DNA from: Oceanobacillus polygoni
Lineage (GTDB): Bacteria > Bacillota > Bacilli > Bacillales > Amphibacillaceae
DNA: 64,000 bases
Direction of reading: 5' to 3'
Assembly: GCF_008304605.1 (NCBI RefSeq)
Contig: NZ_PIJY01000004.1
Location: 1 to 64,000, forward strand
Positions 57,065 through 64,000 of this stretch are shown here, one piece after another; position 1 is the first letter of the stretch, and the number at the start of each line of letters is the position of its first letter. The notes under the pieces are model-generated. The model was not told the DNA's origin, searched no databases, and saw nothing but the letters and a program-made list of their open reading frames with translations. A program made the translations under genes and the position numbers.

Positions 57065-58579
57065 TTGGAACACATGGGATTTATATCATTAATACCGCCA
57101 ATAATAGCGGTTATTCTCGCAATTATTACAAAAAATGTTGTCATTTCATTATTTTCTGGTGTATTTATTGGCGTCTTAATTCTATCAGGGGGAAATCCAC
57201 TTGAAGCAACGATGTCAACAATCGGTAATTATATTTATCCACAGCTTTCGGATGGATATAATGCCGGTATTCTTGTATTGCTATTTTTCATCGGAGGGTT
57301 TGTCTCACTGATGGAGAATTCAGGTGGAGGTGCAGCACTTGCCTATAATACCATTAAATACATAAACTCCCGAGCAAAAGCACAAATATCTGCTTGGATT
57401 GGCGGCCTCATCATCTTTTTCTCTGATCTCGGTACACCTTTAATCGTTGGACCAGTTTTCGAAAAAGTGTTTGATAAATTAAAAATATCTAGAGAAAAGC
57501 TCGCATGGATTATTGATTCTACAGCTTCACCGGTGGCAGTTCTCATTCCTTTTATCGGTTGGGGTGTCTACATTATGGGATTAATCCGCAATGAATTCGA
57601 CTTATTGAATATAAGCGCATCTGAATTTAATACACTTATTCAAGTTATCCCATTTCAATTTTATGCAATTTTAGTAGTTATCATGGTACCTCTCGTTACA
57701 CTAACTAAATTGGAATTCGGACCAATGGCTAAAGCCGAAAAGAGGATTCAAGAAACTGGCGCATTATACTGGCCAGAATCCAAACCACTACGAAAAGCAG
57801 ATGAACATGCTACTTACACTGAAGGATCAAAAGCTATTCTAATTTGGCTGCCGCTCTTAGTATTGTTCACCACCTTATTCGGACTGATGATCTCATTTGG
57901 ATTCCCATTTGAACAAATTGCTGGTCAGGATTTTAGAATCTCTCTAACTACCGCATACCTTTTTGCAGCCGTAACCATCATTATTTTGATGTTATTTTTC
58001 AAAATTAAAAAATTCAATGCCATTTTTGATATCTACACAACTGGCATGCAGCGAATGACTTATGTAGCTGTAACGCTGGTATTAGCATGGGCACTTGGTA
58101 CAATTATAAGTGATATGGGAGCTGCAATATATATTGTCGAAATGATAGAAGGGAATATCCCAGCATTTATTATTCCTGCTCTACTGTTTATTGTAGGTGT
58201 CATTATCTCACTAGCATCTGGAACATCTTGGGGAACATTTGCAATCATGTTACCAATTGCAATCCCAATGGCGATCGCACTTGATGCGCATTTACTCGTT
58301 TGTATAGGGGCAGTGCTTTCAGGAGGAATTTTTGGTGATCACACTTCACCAATCTCGGACACGACATTACTTTCATCAACTGGAGCTGGTACGGATCACA
58401 TTGATCACGTAAAAACACAGTTTCCATATGCCTTGCTAAATGCAGTGATTACACTTATCGGATTTATCGTAGCTGGTATTACAGGGAGCGCATGGACGCT
58501 TCTGTTAGCAGTAGCATTACTAATAGTTACTGTAATTGTTCTATCATTATTTCAAAATAAAAAACAGCGAGCGGCCTAA
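57065..58579 (+). CDS. NhaC-family Na+/H+ antiporter-like carrier
   Basis: The 504-residue membrane protein has NhaC/YfcC-like traits: SLIPPIIAVILAIITKNVVISLFSGVFIG at the start, FFIGGFVSLMENSGGG, DSTASPVAVLIPFIGWG, SLASGTSWGTFAIMLPIAIPMA and GIFGDHTSPISDTTLLSSTGAG. TTG 57065 follows AGGAGGG by six bases. Although the family name is Na+/H+ antiporter, members also exchange organic substrates (for example malate and lactate). Divergence from the taurine operon, which lacks any other carrier in the window, makes it a candidate taurine importer. Confidence 0.85.
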   Translation: MEHMGFISLIPPIIAVILAIITKNVVISLFSGVFIGVLILSGGNPLEATMSTIGNYIYPQLSDGYNAGILVLLFFIGGFVSLMENSGGGAALAYNTIKYINSRAKAQISAWIGGLIIFFSDLGTPLIVGPVFEKVFDKLKISREKLAWIIDSTASPVAVLIPFIGWGVYIMGLIRNEFDLLNISASEFNTLIQVIPFQFYAILVVIMVPLVTLTKLEFGPMAKAEKRIQETGALYWPESKPLRKADEHATYTEGSKAILIWLPLLVLFTTLFGLMISFGFPFEQIAGQDFRISLTTAYLFAAVTIIILMLFFKIKKFNAIFDIYTTGMQRMTYVAVTLVLAWALGTIISDMGAAIYIVEMIEGNIPAFIIPALLFIVGVIISLASGTSWGTFAIMLPIAIPMAIALDAHLLVCIGAVLSGGIFGDHTSPISDTTLLSSTGAGTDHIDHVKTQFPYALLNAVITLIGFIVAGITGSAWTLLLAVALLIVTVIVLSLFQNKKQRAA

Positions 58580-58583
58580 CTAT

Positions 58584-58612
58584 TACCCCAACGGAAACCA
58601 GTTGGGGTTTCT
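58584..58612 (+). terminator. Rho-independent terminator
   Basis: ACCCCAAC and GTTGGGGT pair around GGAAACCA, followed by TTCTT. Confidence 0.8.
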
Positions 58613-58788
58613 TCATACTTAGCTTCAAATACCATAATCGAAAAAGACTTGTTATTACGATAATCATTATTAATCAGGACTTCCTAGAGCGTTTAATTGG
58701 AATAAAATGATACTCTACAAGCAGTTTTAACAGCCATCCTATTCTGACAGTGGTTGGAATTTCTCAAACCTATCCATAAATGATCAAT

Positions 58789-59709
58789 CTAAAATAGGTT
58801 TTCTTTATTTTCCAGTTTTCTTTCTCGATCATCAAAAAAAGCTTTGATCATTTTCATAAATCTTAATACTAGAGGAGGCAAATACCGATTTTTAATATAT
58901 GCTAAATAGACAGTTCTTGAAATATTTACATCATTTATTTCTCTAATATGATACGAAGGATTTTTAGAATATGCCACATAATTTTCAGGCACAATTGTAA
59001 TACCTAAATTTTCTTCTACCATACTACAAGCAGTTTCAAACCTTTCAATTTCAAATTTAATATTAGGTTTTATTCCAGATTTCCTGCAAGCATTCTGAAT
59101 ATCTATACGCGTTTGATAACCTTCCCTACAAACAATTAAATCTTCACCTTCGAGATCTGCTAATCCTAAATGGCTCTTACTTATTAATGCATGTAAAGGA
59201 GGTAAAAGTGCAACAAGATTCTCTTCATAAATAGGAACTACTTCTATTTCATCTTGATTAATATATTGATTTGTTATCGCAAGGTGAATATCAAAATTGC
59301 TTAATGCATGAACTACATCTTTCACACTCAAAACCTCTAATACCTTTATATGGATATCCTGATATTCATCTTTAAATTGTTTAATGAGCTTAGGGGTCCA
59401 AAAATTAGAGGATTCTATCGAGCCTATTGATAATTCCAACGGTCCCCGTTGCTTTAATCGAACCATTTCACCCTTTACATGTTCGAAATGGTTTAATAAA
59501 TTTTTTGCCTCCTGATATAAAACCTCTCCTTCCTTTGTTAATTTGGATTTCCTCGTACTTCGATCAATTAAAGTTAATCCAATTTCCTTCTCCAACTTTT
59601 TTATAGACATACTTAAAGAAGGCTGAGAAATATGTAATAAAGACGCAGCTTTAGTATAGGTTGCTTGTTCAACTAGTGTTACAAAATACAATAACTGATT
59701 CATTTCCAT
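58789..59709 (-). CDS. LysR-family regulator of hutG-gltS
   Basis: The protein of about 306 residues has a winged helix (ATYTKAASLLHISQPSLSMSIKKLEKEIGLTLI) and an effector domain of the GltC/CitR-like branch. Several starts are possible (GTG 59721, ATG 59709, ATG 59703) and none has a strong ribosome site, so the start is uncertain by a few codons. It diverges from the arginase-family gene and GltS, its probable targets, with glutamate or formimidoylglutamate as a plausible signal. Confidence 0.8.
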   Translation of the reverse strand: MEMNQLLYFVTLVEQATYTKAASLLHISQPSLSMSIKKLEKEIGLTLIDRSTRKSKLTKEGEVLYQEAKNLLNHFEHVKGEMVRLKQRGPLELSIGSIESSNFWTPKLIKQFKDEYQDIHIKVLEVLSVKDVVHALSNFDIHLAITNQYINQDEIEVVPIYEENLVALLPPLHALISKSHLGLADLEGEDLIVCREGYQTRIDIQNACRKSGIKPNIKFEIERFETACSMVEENLGITIVPENYVAYSKNPSYHIREINDVNISRTVYLAYIKNRYLPPLVLRFMKMIKAFFDDRERKLENKENLF

Positions 59710-59849
59710 TTTATTCACCACTTCATTTATAGATTCAAACTATATAAATATAAAAAATATATATTAGTAATTATATATTAATATCATTTATAATTACATA
59801 GCAACATTTTGTCTGAATTTATAAACTATAAAACATTGAGGTGATCGCT

Positions 59850-60800
59850 ATTTATACTTTACCCGATAGTAAACTATGGGATGGTCGAATTGACAATGAA
59901 AGTGATGAAAAACATTTTCGCTTTCATCAGGCTGTTCAATTGAAAAATGTAAATGATTTAGAAGATGAGCACGCATTTAGTCTTATTGGATTTGAATGCG
60001 ATGAAGGTGTTCGAAGGAATAAAGGTAGAATTGGAGCTGCATACGCACCGAACGAAATTAAAAAAATTATAGCAAAGTTACCATATAATGTTGGAGAAGT
60101 TAACACAATCGATGTTGGTAATATAGTATGTGAAAACGATCAATTGGAAGAAGCCCAGGCAGAACTTGGTCACTATACCTCTAAACTACTTCAACTCTCT
60201 AAAACACCCATCATCTTAGGTGGTGGACATGAAACACTTTATGGTCATTATTTAGGGGTGAGATCCTTTATTGGAGAGAATTCAACATTAGGTATTATAA
60301 ATATTGATGCACACTTCGATATGAGAGATGAAGATCTTCCGTCATCTGGGACCATGTTCAAACAAATACTAGACATGGATAAAAATGCTGGTTACTTATG
60401 TTTAGGAATTCAGGAGTTTGGTAATACACAAGCTTTATTTAAAACAGCGGATAGCTATGGTTGTAACTATTTATTCGAGGAAGAAATAACGATTAATAAT
60501 TACGAAAATACCTTCCAAGCAATTGATACGTTCGCGGAGCAACATGATTATATTATGTTAACTCTTTGTACAGATTCTATTATTTCTTCTGAAGCCCCTG
60601 GAGTCAGTGCGCCATCGCCATTTGGATTAGAACCAAAAGTTGTGAGAAACCTCCTACGATATATTGTTTCCAAACAGAACATTACTAGTTTCGATATATC
60701 AGAAGTAAACCCACGATTAGATGAACATAATAAAACAGTTAGACTTGCGGCAAATTTAGTTGCTGAAGTTTTGAAGCACTTTCAAAAAGTAAAACGTTAG
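59850..60800 (+). CDS. hutG: Arginase-family hydrolase, likely formimidoylglutamase
   Basis: The protein of about 316 residues has the ureohydrolase metal motifs GGGHETLYGH, NIDAHFDMRD and, near the C-terminus, LCTDSIISSEAPGVSAPSPFGLEP. The N-terminus YTLPDSKLWDGRID and SFSAPSPFGL-like end are closest to HutG, which splits N-formimidoyl-glutamate to glutamate and formamide. The start is odd: GAGGTGAT (59838-59845) sits eight bases before ATT 59850, the natural N-terminus, while GTG 59841 overlaps that site. In the third motif the family's first Asp is Cys or Thr here. A GltS carrier follows after 10 bases. No other hut genes are near. Confidence 0.8.
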   Translation: MYTLPDSKLWDGRIDNESDEKHFRFHQAVQLKNVNDLEDEHAFSLIGFECDEGVRRNKGRIGAAYAPNEIKKIIAKLPYNVGEVNTIDVGNIVCENDQLEEAQAELGHYTSKLLQLSKTPIILGGGHETLYGHYLGVRSFIGENSTLGIINIDAHFDMRDEDLPSSGTMFKQILDMDKNAGYLCLGIQEFGNTQALFKTADSYGCNYLFEEEITINNYENTFQAIDTFAEQHDYIMLTLCTDSIISSEAPGVSAPSPFGLEPKVVRNLLRYIVSKQNITSFDISEVNPRLDEHNKTVRLAANLVAEVLKHFQKVKR

Positions 60801-60810
60801 GGGGAAAAAT

Positions 60811-62010
60811 ATGAACTTAGAATTCAATGAGGTCACTACAATATTTTTAGCAGTAGCAGTACTCACAATAGGTACTCTTTTAAATAGAAAAATTAAGATT
60901 TTAGATCGCTTCTGTATCCCGGCTCCTGTTGTAGGTGGTCTAATATTTGCAATAATTGCTACAGCCCTAAAAGGGTTTAATATTATCGATATACGTTTAG
61001 ATACGTCTTTACAAGGACTATTTATGTTAACTTTCTTTACTACAGTCGGTTTAGGCGCAAGCTTTCGACTCGTAAAATTAGGCGGAAAACTCTTAGTTAT
61101 ATACTGGCTTGCTTGCGGTTTTCTCGCACTTGCTCAGTCAACAATTGGAATATCATTTGCCAAGTTCCTAAATATGGATCCATTGCTAGGGGTAATGGTC
61201 GGTGCAGTATCTATGGAAGGTGGTCATGGTGCTGCTACAGCTTTTGGAACTACCCTTGAAGAAATGGGAGTCGAATCCGCTCTATCCGTTGGTTTAGCTG
61301 CTGCAACTGTCGGACTTGTAGCTGGAGGCTTAGTTGGTGGACCAATTGTAAAATATTTAATAAATAAATATAAACTAAAACCTTCGCAAGCAGAATTAGA
61401 AGTAAGTGGCTCAATAGAAGATATTCAAAAAAATACGTCTAAGCTTTCTTCAAAAACATTTATGAACCAAATTTTTATCATCACATTGTGTATGGCAGTT
61501 GGTTCGTATTTAGGTGATTTATTTACAAACTTAACAGGTTTTGCATTACCTGGTTATGTTAGTGCCATGTTTGTCGCTGTTATTGTTCGTAATCTGATTG
61601 ATCATTATGATAATACAGTAATCGAAATGAAGAGCATTGGAGTAATTGGAGATATTACGCTTGGAATTTTCTTATCAATGGCTCTTATGAATATTCAATT
61701 ATGGGAAGTTGCTAATTTAGCATTACCACTATTAATTATTATTTTTGTTCAAGTATTATTTGTTGCTTTATTTGCTATTTTTGTTTTGTTTAAAGCACTT
61801 GGAAAAGACTATGATGCAGCTGTAATGGTAGGTGGTTTTGCAGGTCATGGCCTTGGAGCAACACCAAATGCAATGGCAAATATGGATGCAATTGTGAGCA
61901 AATACGGTCCATCTCAAAGGGCGTTTTTAATCGTTCCAATTGTTGGCGCATTTTTAATTGATGTCTTTGCAATGCCAATTATAATTGCTTCGATTAATAT
62001 GTTTAGTTAA
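60811..62010 (+). CDS. gltS: GltS-family glutamate:Na+ symporter
   Basis: The 399-residue membrane protein shows the GltS pattern: two inverted halves, IPAPVVGGLIFAI in the first, EGGHGAATAFGTTLEEMG as the first pore loop and GFAGHGLGATPNAMANM as the second. It imports L-glutamate or analogues with Na+. TAGGGGGAAAAAT separates it from the preceding gene, so both are one operon. With an arginase-family formimidoylglutamase as partner, it may import formimidoylglutamate. Confidence 0.92.
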   Translation: MNLEFNEVTTIFLAVAVLTIGTLLNRKIKILDRFCIPAPVVGGLIFAIIATALKGFNIIDIRLDTSLQGLFMLTFFTTVGLGASFRLVKLGGKLLVIYWLACGFLALAQSTIGISFAKFLNMDPLLGVMVGAVSMEGGHGAATAFGTTLEEMGVESALSVGLAAATVGLVAGGLVGGPIVKYLINKYKLKPSQAELEVSGSIEDIQKNTSKLSSKTFMNQIFIITLCMAVGSYLGDLFTNLTGFALPGYVSAMFVAVIVRNLIDHYDNTVIEMKSIGVIGDITLGIFLSMALMNIQLWEVANLALPLLIIIFVQVLFVALFAIFVLFKALGKDYDAAVMVGGFAGHGLGATPNAMANMDAIVSKYGPSQRAFLIVPIVGAFLIDVFAMPIIIASINMFS

Positions 62011-62051
62011 ATAACCTACTTCAAACGTTACTAGATAACTGTTTACACAAA

Positions 62052-62099
62052 AAAGTCAGCTACATAAGGGTAAATTGAATCCTCTATGTGGCTGACTTT
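62052..62099. terminator. Bidirectional terminator
   Basis: AAAGTCAGCTACATA pairs with TATGTGGCTGACTTT with one G-T pair, between convergent gltS and ecfT-like genes. Confidence 0.85.
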
Positions 62100-62135
62100 A
62101 CATATAAACTTCTATAGGAATTCCTCTATACCATT

Positions 62136-62873
62136 CTACAAAAACCAAGCTCCCCAAAATCCTAAGAGAAGAATTCCAGGAAGAACGAAGTCTCGTTTTG
62201 TTACAAAAAACTGACGATAAAAGGTTCGATTTCTATCACCTGTAAATCCTTTGGATTCCATAGCAACTGCAGTTCTTTCTGCTTTACGGATTGCACTTGC
62301 CAACAGTGGAATTGCAAAGCGTTTGTACTGTGAAAATTTGTCTTTTAAAGACTTACCTTGATTAACCCCACGTACTTGATGGGCAGCATGGATTATCTTG
62401 ATTTCATCTTTCATCAGTGGTAAAAATCGATATCCCGCCAAAACTCCATAGGCAATTTTAGGTGGGAGTTTTAATTGTTGAATCAAACTTAGAATAAAAT
62501 CAACCGTATTTGTTGTGAAAATAAACATTAAGGATAATGCCGCAACATTTAATATCCGTAATGAAAGTGCCAAAGCAACGAGAAATGAATCAAGTGGCAC
62601 TGTTAGCCCTAGCAAATTTATGACTTCATTTGTATGTTCCGATGTATCTGCAAATGCAATTGTTGTCCATAGCATACCAAAGGCAAAGATGAAAAAAGGA
62701 AGAAAATAGAGGACATACTTTTTCCAATTCACGTTACCAAAGATAAAGGTTGCAACAATTGTCCAAATCAAGAACAGAAATACGGGCATTGGCTCAAAAA
62801 CAAATGCCAAATGTACAATGAAAATACAGACTGTCAGTGCTTTTATACTCGGATTAAGATGATTGAGTAGCAT
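62136..62873 (-). CDS. ykoC: ECF transporter transmembrane protein (YkoC-like)
   Basis: The 245-residue EcfT protein has five to six helices and the two cytoplasmic coupling motifs, AAHQVRGV and AVAMESKGF (x-x-RG and SKGF types), which contact the two ATPase domains. Its start overlaps the end of the ATPase gene by 20 bases, as in tightly coupled ecf operons. With a double-domain ATPase upstream it matches the YkoD-YkoC pair of B. subtilis, linked to hydroxymethylpyrimidine/thiamine uptake; the substrate protein is outside the window. Confidence 0.88.
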   Translation of the reverse strand: MLLNHLNPSIKALTVCIFIVHLAFVFEPMPVFLFLIWTIVATFIFGNVNWKKYVLYFLPFFIFAFGMLWTTIAFADTSEHTNEVINLLGLTVPLDSFLVALALSLRILNVAALSLMFIFTTNTVDFILSLIQQLKLPPKIAYGVLAGYRFLPLMKDEIKIIHAAHQVRGVNQGKSLKDKFSQYKRFAIPLLASAIRKAERTAVAMESKGFTGDRNRTFYRQFFVTKRDFVLPGILLLGFWGAWFL

Positions 62874-64000
62874 AATTAACTTCCTTTTTTAAACAGTTTT
62901 GAACCTGAACTTGAATTGGTAATTCAAGCTGCCATTTATGCAATTTTTCTAATGGAAGCTCCCATAGTTCTGTTGGTGCTAGATCTGCAACAAGTCTTCC
63001 TTTGTAGAGAACAATCACTCTTGTCGCATAATCATGGATTAATTCCATATCATGTGTAATCATCGCAATCGTCGCTCCAGATTCATACCGTCTTTGTAAT
63101 AGCCCCATCAACTCAGCGTTAGATGATGCATCTTGTCCGAATGTCGGCTCATCCAACAATAGAAATGGCTGATTATCAACAATCATCGTCGCAACACTTA
63201 AACGCCTCTTTTGCCCTTGACTCAATGTATATGGATGCTCATGTTGTAATTGCAATAGCCCACATGTTTCTAAAACAGTCAGAACTTTTTTTTTGATTAT
63301 TCCTTCTGTTTCCATTTTTAAACGTAAGCTAAATGCAATTTCATCATAAACAGAGTTTGCAATAAATTGATGCTCTGGGTTTTGAAAAACATAACCGATT
63401 TCTTCCCGCAAAAGCGACTCCTTCCAACTCCCAACTTTTCTCCCATTGATAGAAACGCTTCCTTTCGTAGGCTTTTGAATCCCTGCTAGTATTCTAGAAA
63501 AGGACGTTTTCCCACTGCCATTCGCTCCAATAATTGCAATAAATTCCCCACGGTAAAAGGTAAGCGAAATATCTTGAATAATCGGTTGCTGCTTTACATC
63601 CCAGTAAATATGAGATGCTTCTACGTATGGTGAACCTGTATCAAGTGGGATGTTGGTATCATTTACTTCCTCATAACCGTGCAAAGGAAAAGGATTTTTC
63701 ATAAATTCCTCGACCGTAAGTGGCAATTCTCGCTGTATTTGTGTCATCCGGTTTAAAAAATACTGTGTTACTTTTGGTAGCCAAATCCCTTGTTCTTGTA
63801 ACAGTGCTAGCTTATTCTTAATTGCACTTCTTAAATCACCATCGTAAAAAACTTCTCCATTTCGATTCAGTAAAAGGCACCGACTTGCTAGTTCTGTCCA
63901 ACCGTCCAGTTGGTGCTCGATAATGATAAGTGAACAATTGGTTCTTTCTTTAATGGACCGAATGGTCTGAATCACATCTTTCGTTGCAATTGGATCTAAA
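62854..64000 (-). CDS. ykoD: ECF transporter double ATPase (YkoD-like), 5' part missing
   Basis: About 382 residues are present, and the frame runs to the right edge (LDPIATKDVIQTIRS). The first part is the end of ATPase domain 1 (D-loop and IIEHQLDGW with the switch His). The second is a complete ATPase domain: Walker A GANGSGKTSF, Q-loop FQNPEHQF, signature TLSQGQKRR, Walker B FLLLDEPTFGQD and switch THDME. Intact proteins are about 490-570 residues. The Q-loop FQNPEHQ is typical of ECF ATPases. It couples to the EcfT gene downstream. Confidence 0.9.
   Translation of the reverse strand, partial: LDPIATKDVIQTIRSIKERTNCSLIIIEHQLDGWTELASRCLLLNRNGEVFYDGDLRSAIKNKLALLQEQGIWLPKVTQYFLNRMTQIQRELPLTVEEFMKNPFPLHGYEEVNDTNIPLDTGSPYVEASHIYWDVKQQPIIQDISLTFYRGEFIAIIGANGSGKTSFSRILAGIQKPTKGSVSINGRKVGSWKESLLREEIGYVFQNPEHQFIANSVYDEIAFSLRLKMETEGIIKKKVLTVLETCGLLQLQHEHPYTLSQGQKRRLSVATMIVDNQPFLLLDEPTFGQDASSNAELMGLLQRRYESGATIAMITHDMELIHDYATRVIVLYKGRLVADLAPTELWELPLEKLHKWQLELPIQVQVQNCLKKEVNYATQSS

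Overview
The window is AT-rich with Gram-positive style signals: AAAGGAGG ribosome sites, T-tailed hairpin terminators, CcpA cre-like boxes, lipobox lipoproteins, a YvbJ-type zinc-ribbon protein and a YkoC/YkoD-type ECF transporter. This points to a Bacillaceae relative, and the wealth of betaine, taurine and organic-acid genes would suit a halotolerant Oceanobacillus- or Virgibacillus-like bacterium. The genus is inference.

Layout. Bases 1-8,800 are a decaying segment: an acetyltransferase with an internal deletion, a short-chain dehydrogenase with a deletion and frameshift, a ProP-type permease with a 3' frameshift, a 75-bp repeat protein cut by two stop codons, a truncated and a frameshifted PhnE permease, a piece of PhnC ATPase in the opposite orientation, a 5'-nucleotidase with an early stop and an unidentified gene tail. 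An intact-looking glutamine-rich protein and tRNA-Gln lie among them. Bases 8,808-21,946 form one long leftward gene series behind a divergent LysR gene. It encodes a BCCT betaine carrier, ferredoxin reductase, 7Fe ferredoxin, Rieske oxygenase, AGCS symporter, a D-hydroxyproline-dehydrogenase-like complex, an Asp/Glu-racemase-family protein, a DapA-family deaminase/dehydratase and an aldehyde dehydrogenase. Read together, this looks like uptake, demethylation and oxidation of a proline-type betaine (hydroxyproline betaine or similar) to 2-oxoglutarate.

Bases 23,000-37,500 hold an AbgT carrier with an M20 amidohydrolase, a methylcitrate operon (prpC-prpD-prpB) with a divergent LysR, a DUF3231 protein with a small membrane protein, and a CdaR-controlled set of glycerate kinase, KdgT-type permease and LarA-family nickel enzyme. 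Bases 37,600-42,700 hold envelope proteins: an OmpA-domain lipoprotein, a YvbJ-like protein, a small lipoprotein and a zinc-ribbon YIP1-like protein. Bases 42,700-50,400 hold a C45 acyltransferase-like enzyme, an APC permease, an SSS symporter with an amidohydrolase, and a D-2-hydroxyacid dehydrogenase.

Bases 50,466-56,763 are a leftward taurine dissimilation operon (GntR, alanine dehydrogenase, taurine-pyruvate aminotransferase, LysR, sulfoacetaldehyde acetyltransferase) with an NhaC-family carrier diverging from it. Next come a LysR gene diverging from a formimidoylglutamase-like arginase-family gene and a GltS-type symporter. The right edge carries a YkoC/YkoD-like ECF transporter that runs off the window. 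The general plan is repeated catabolic modules of carrier, enzymes and own regulator, feeding 2-oxoglutarate, pyruvate, acetyl-phosphate or glutamate into central metabolism.
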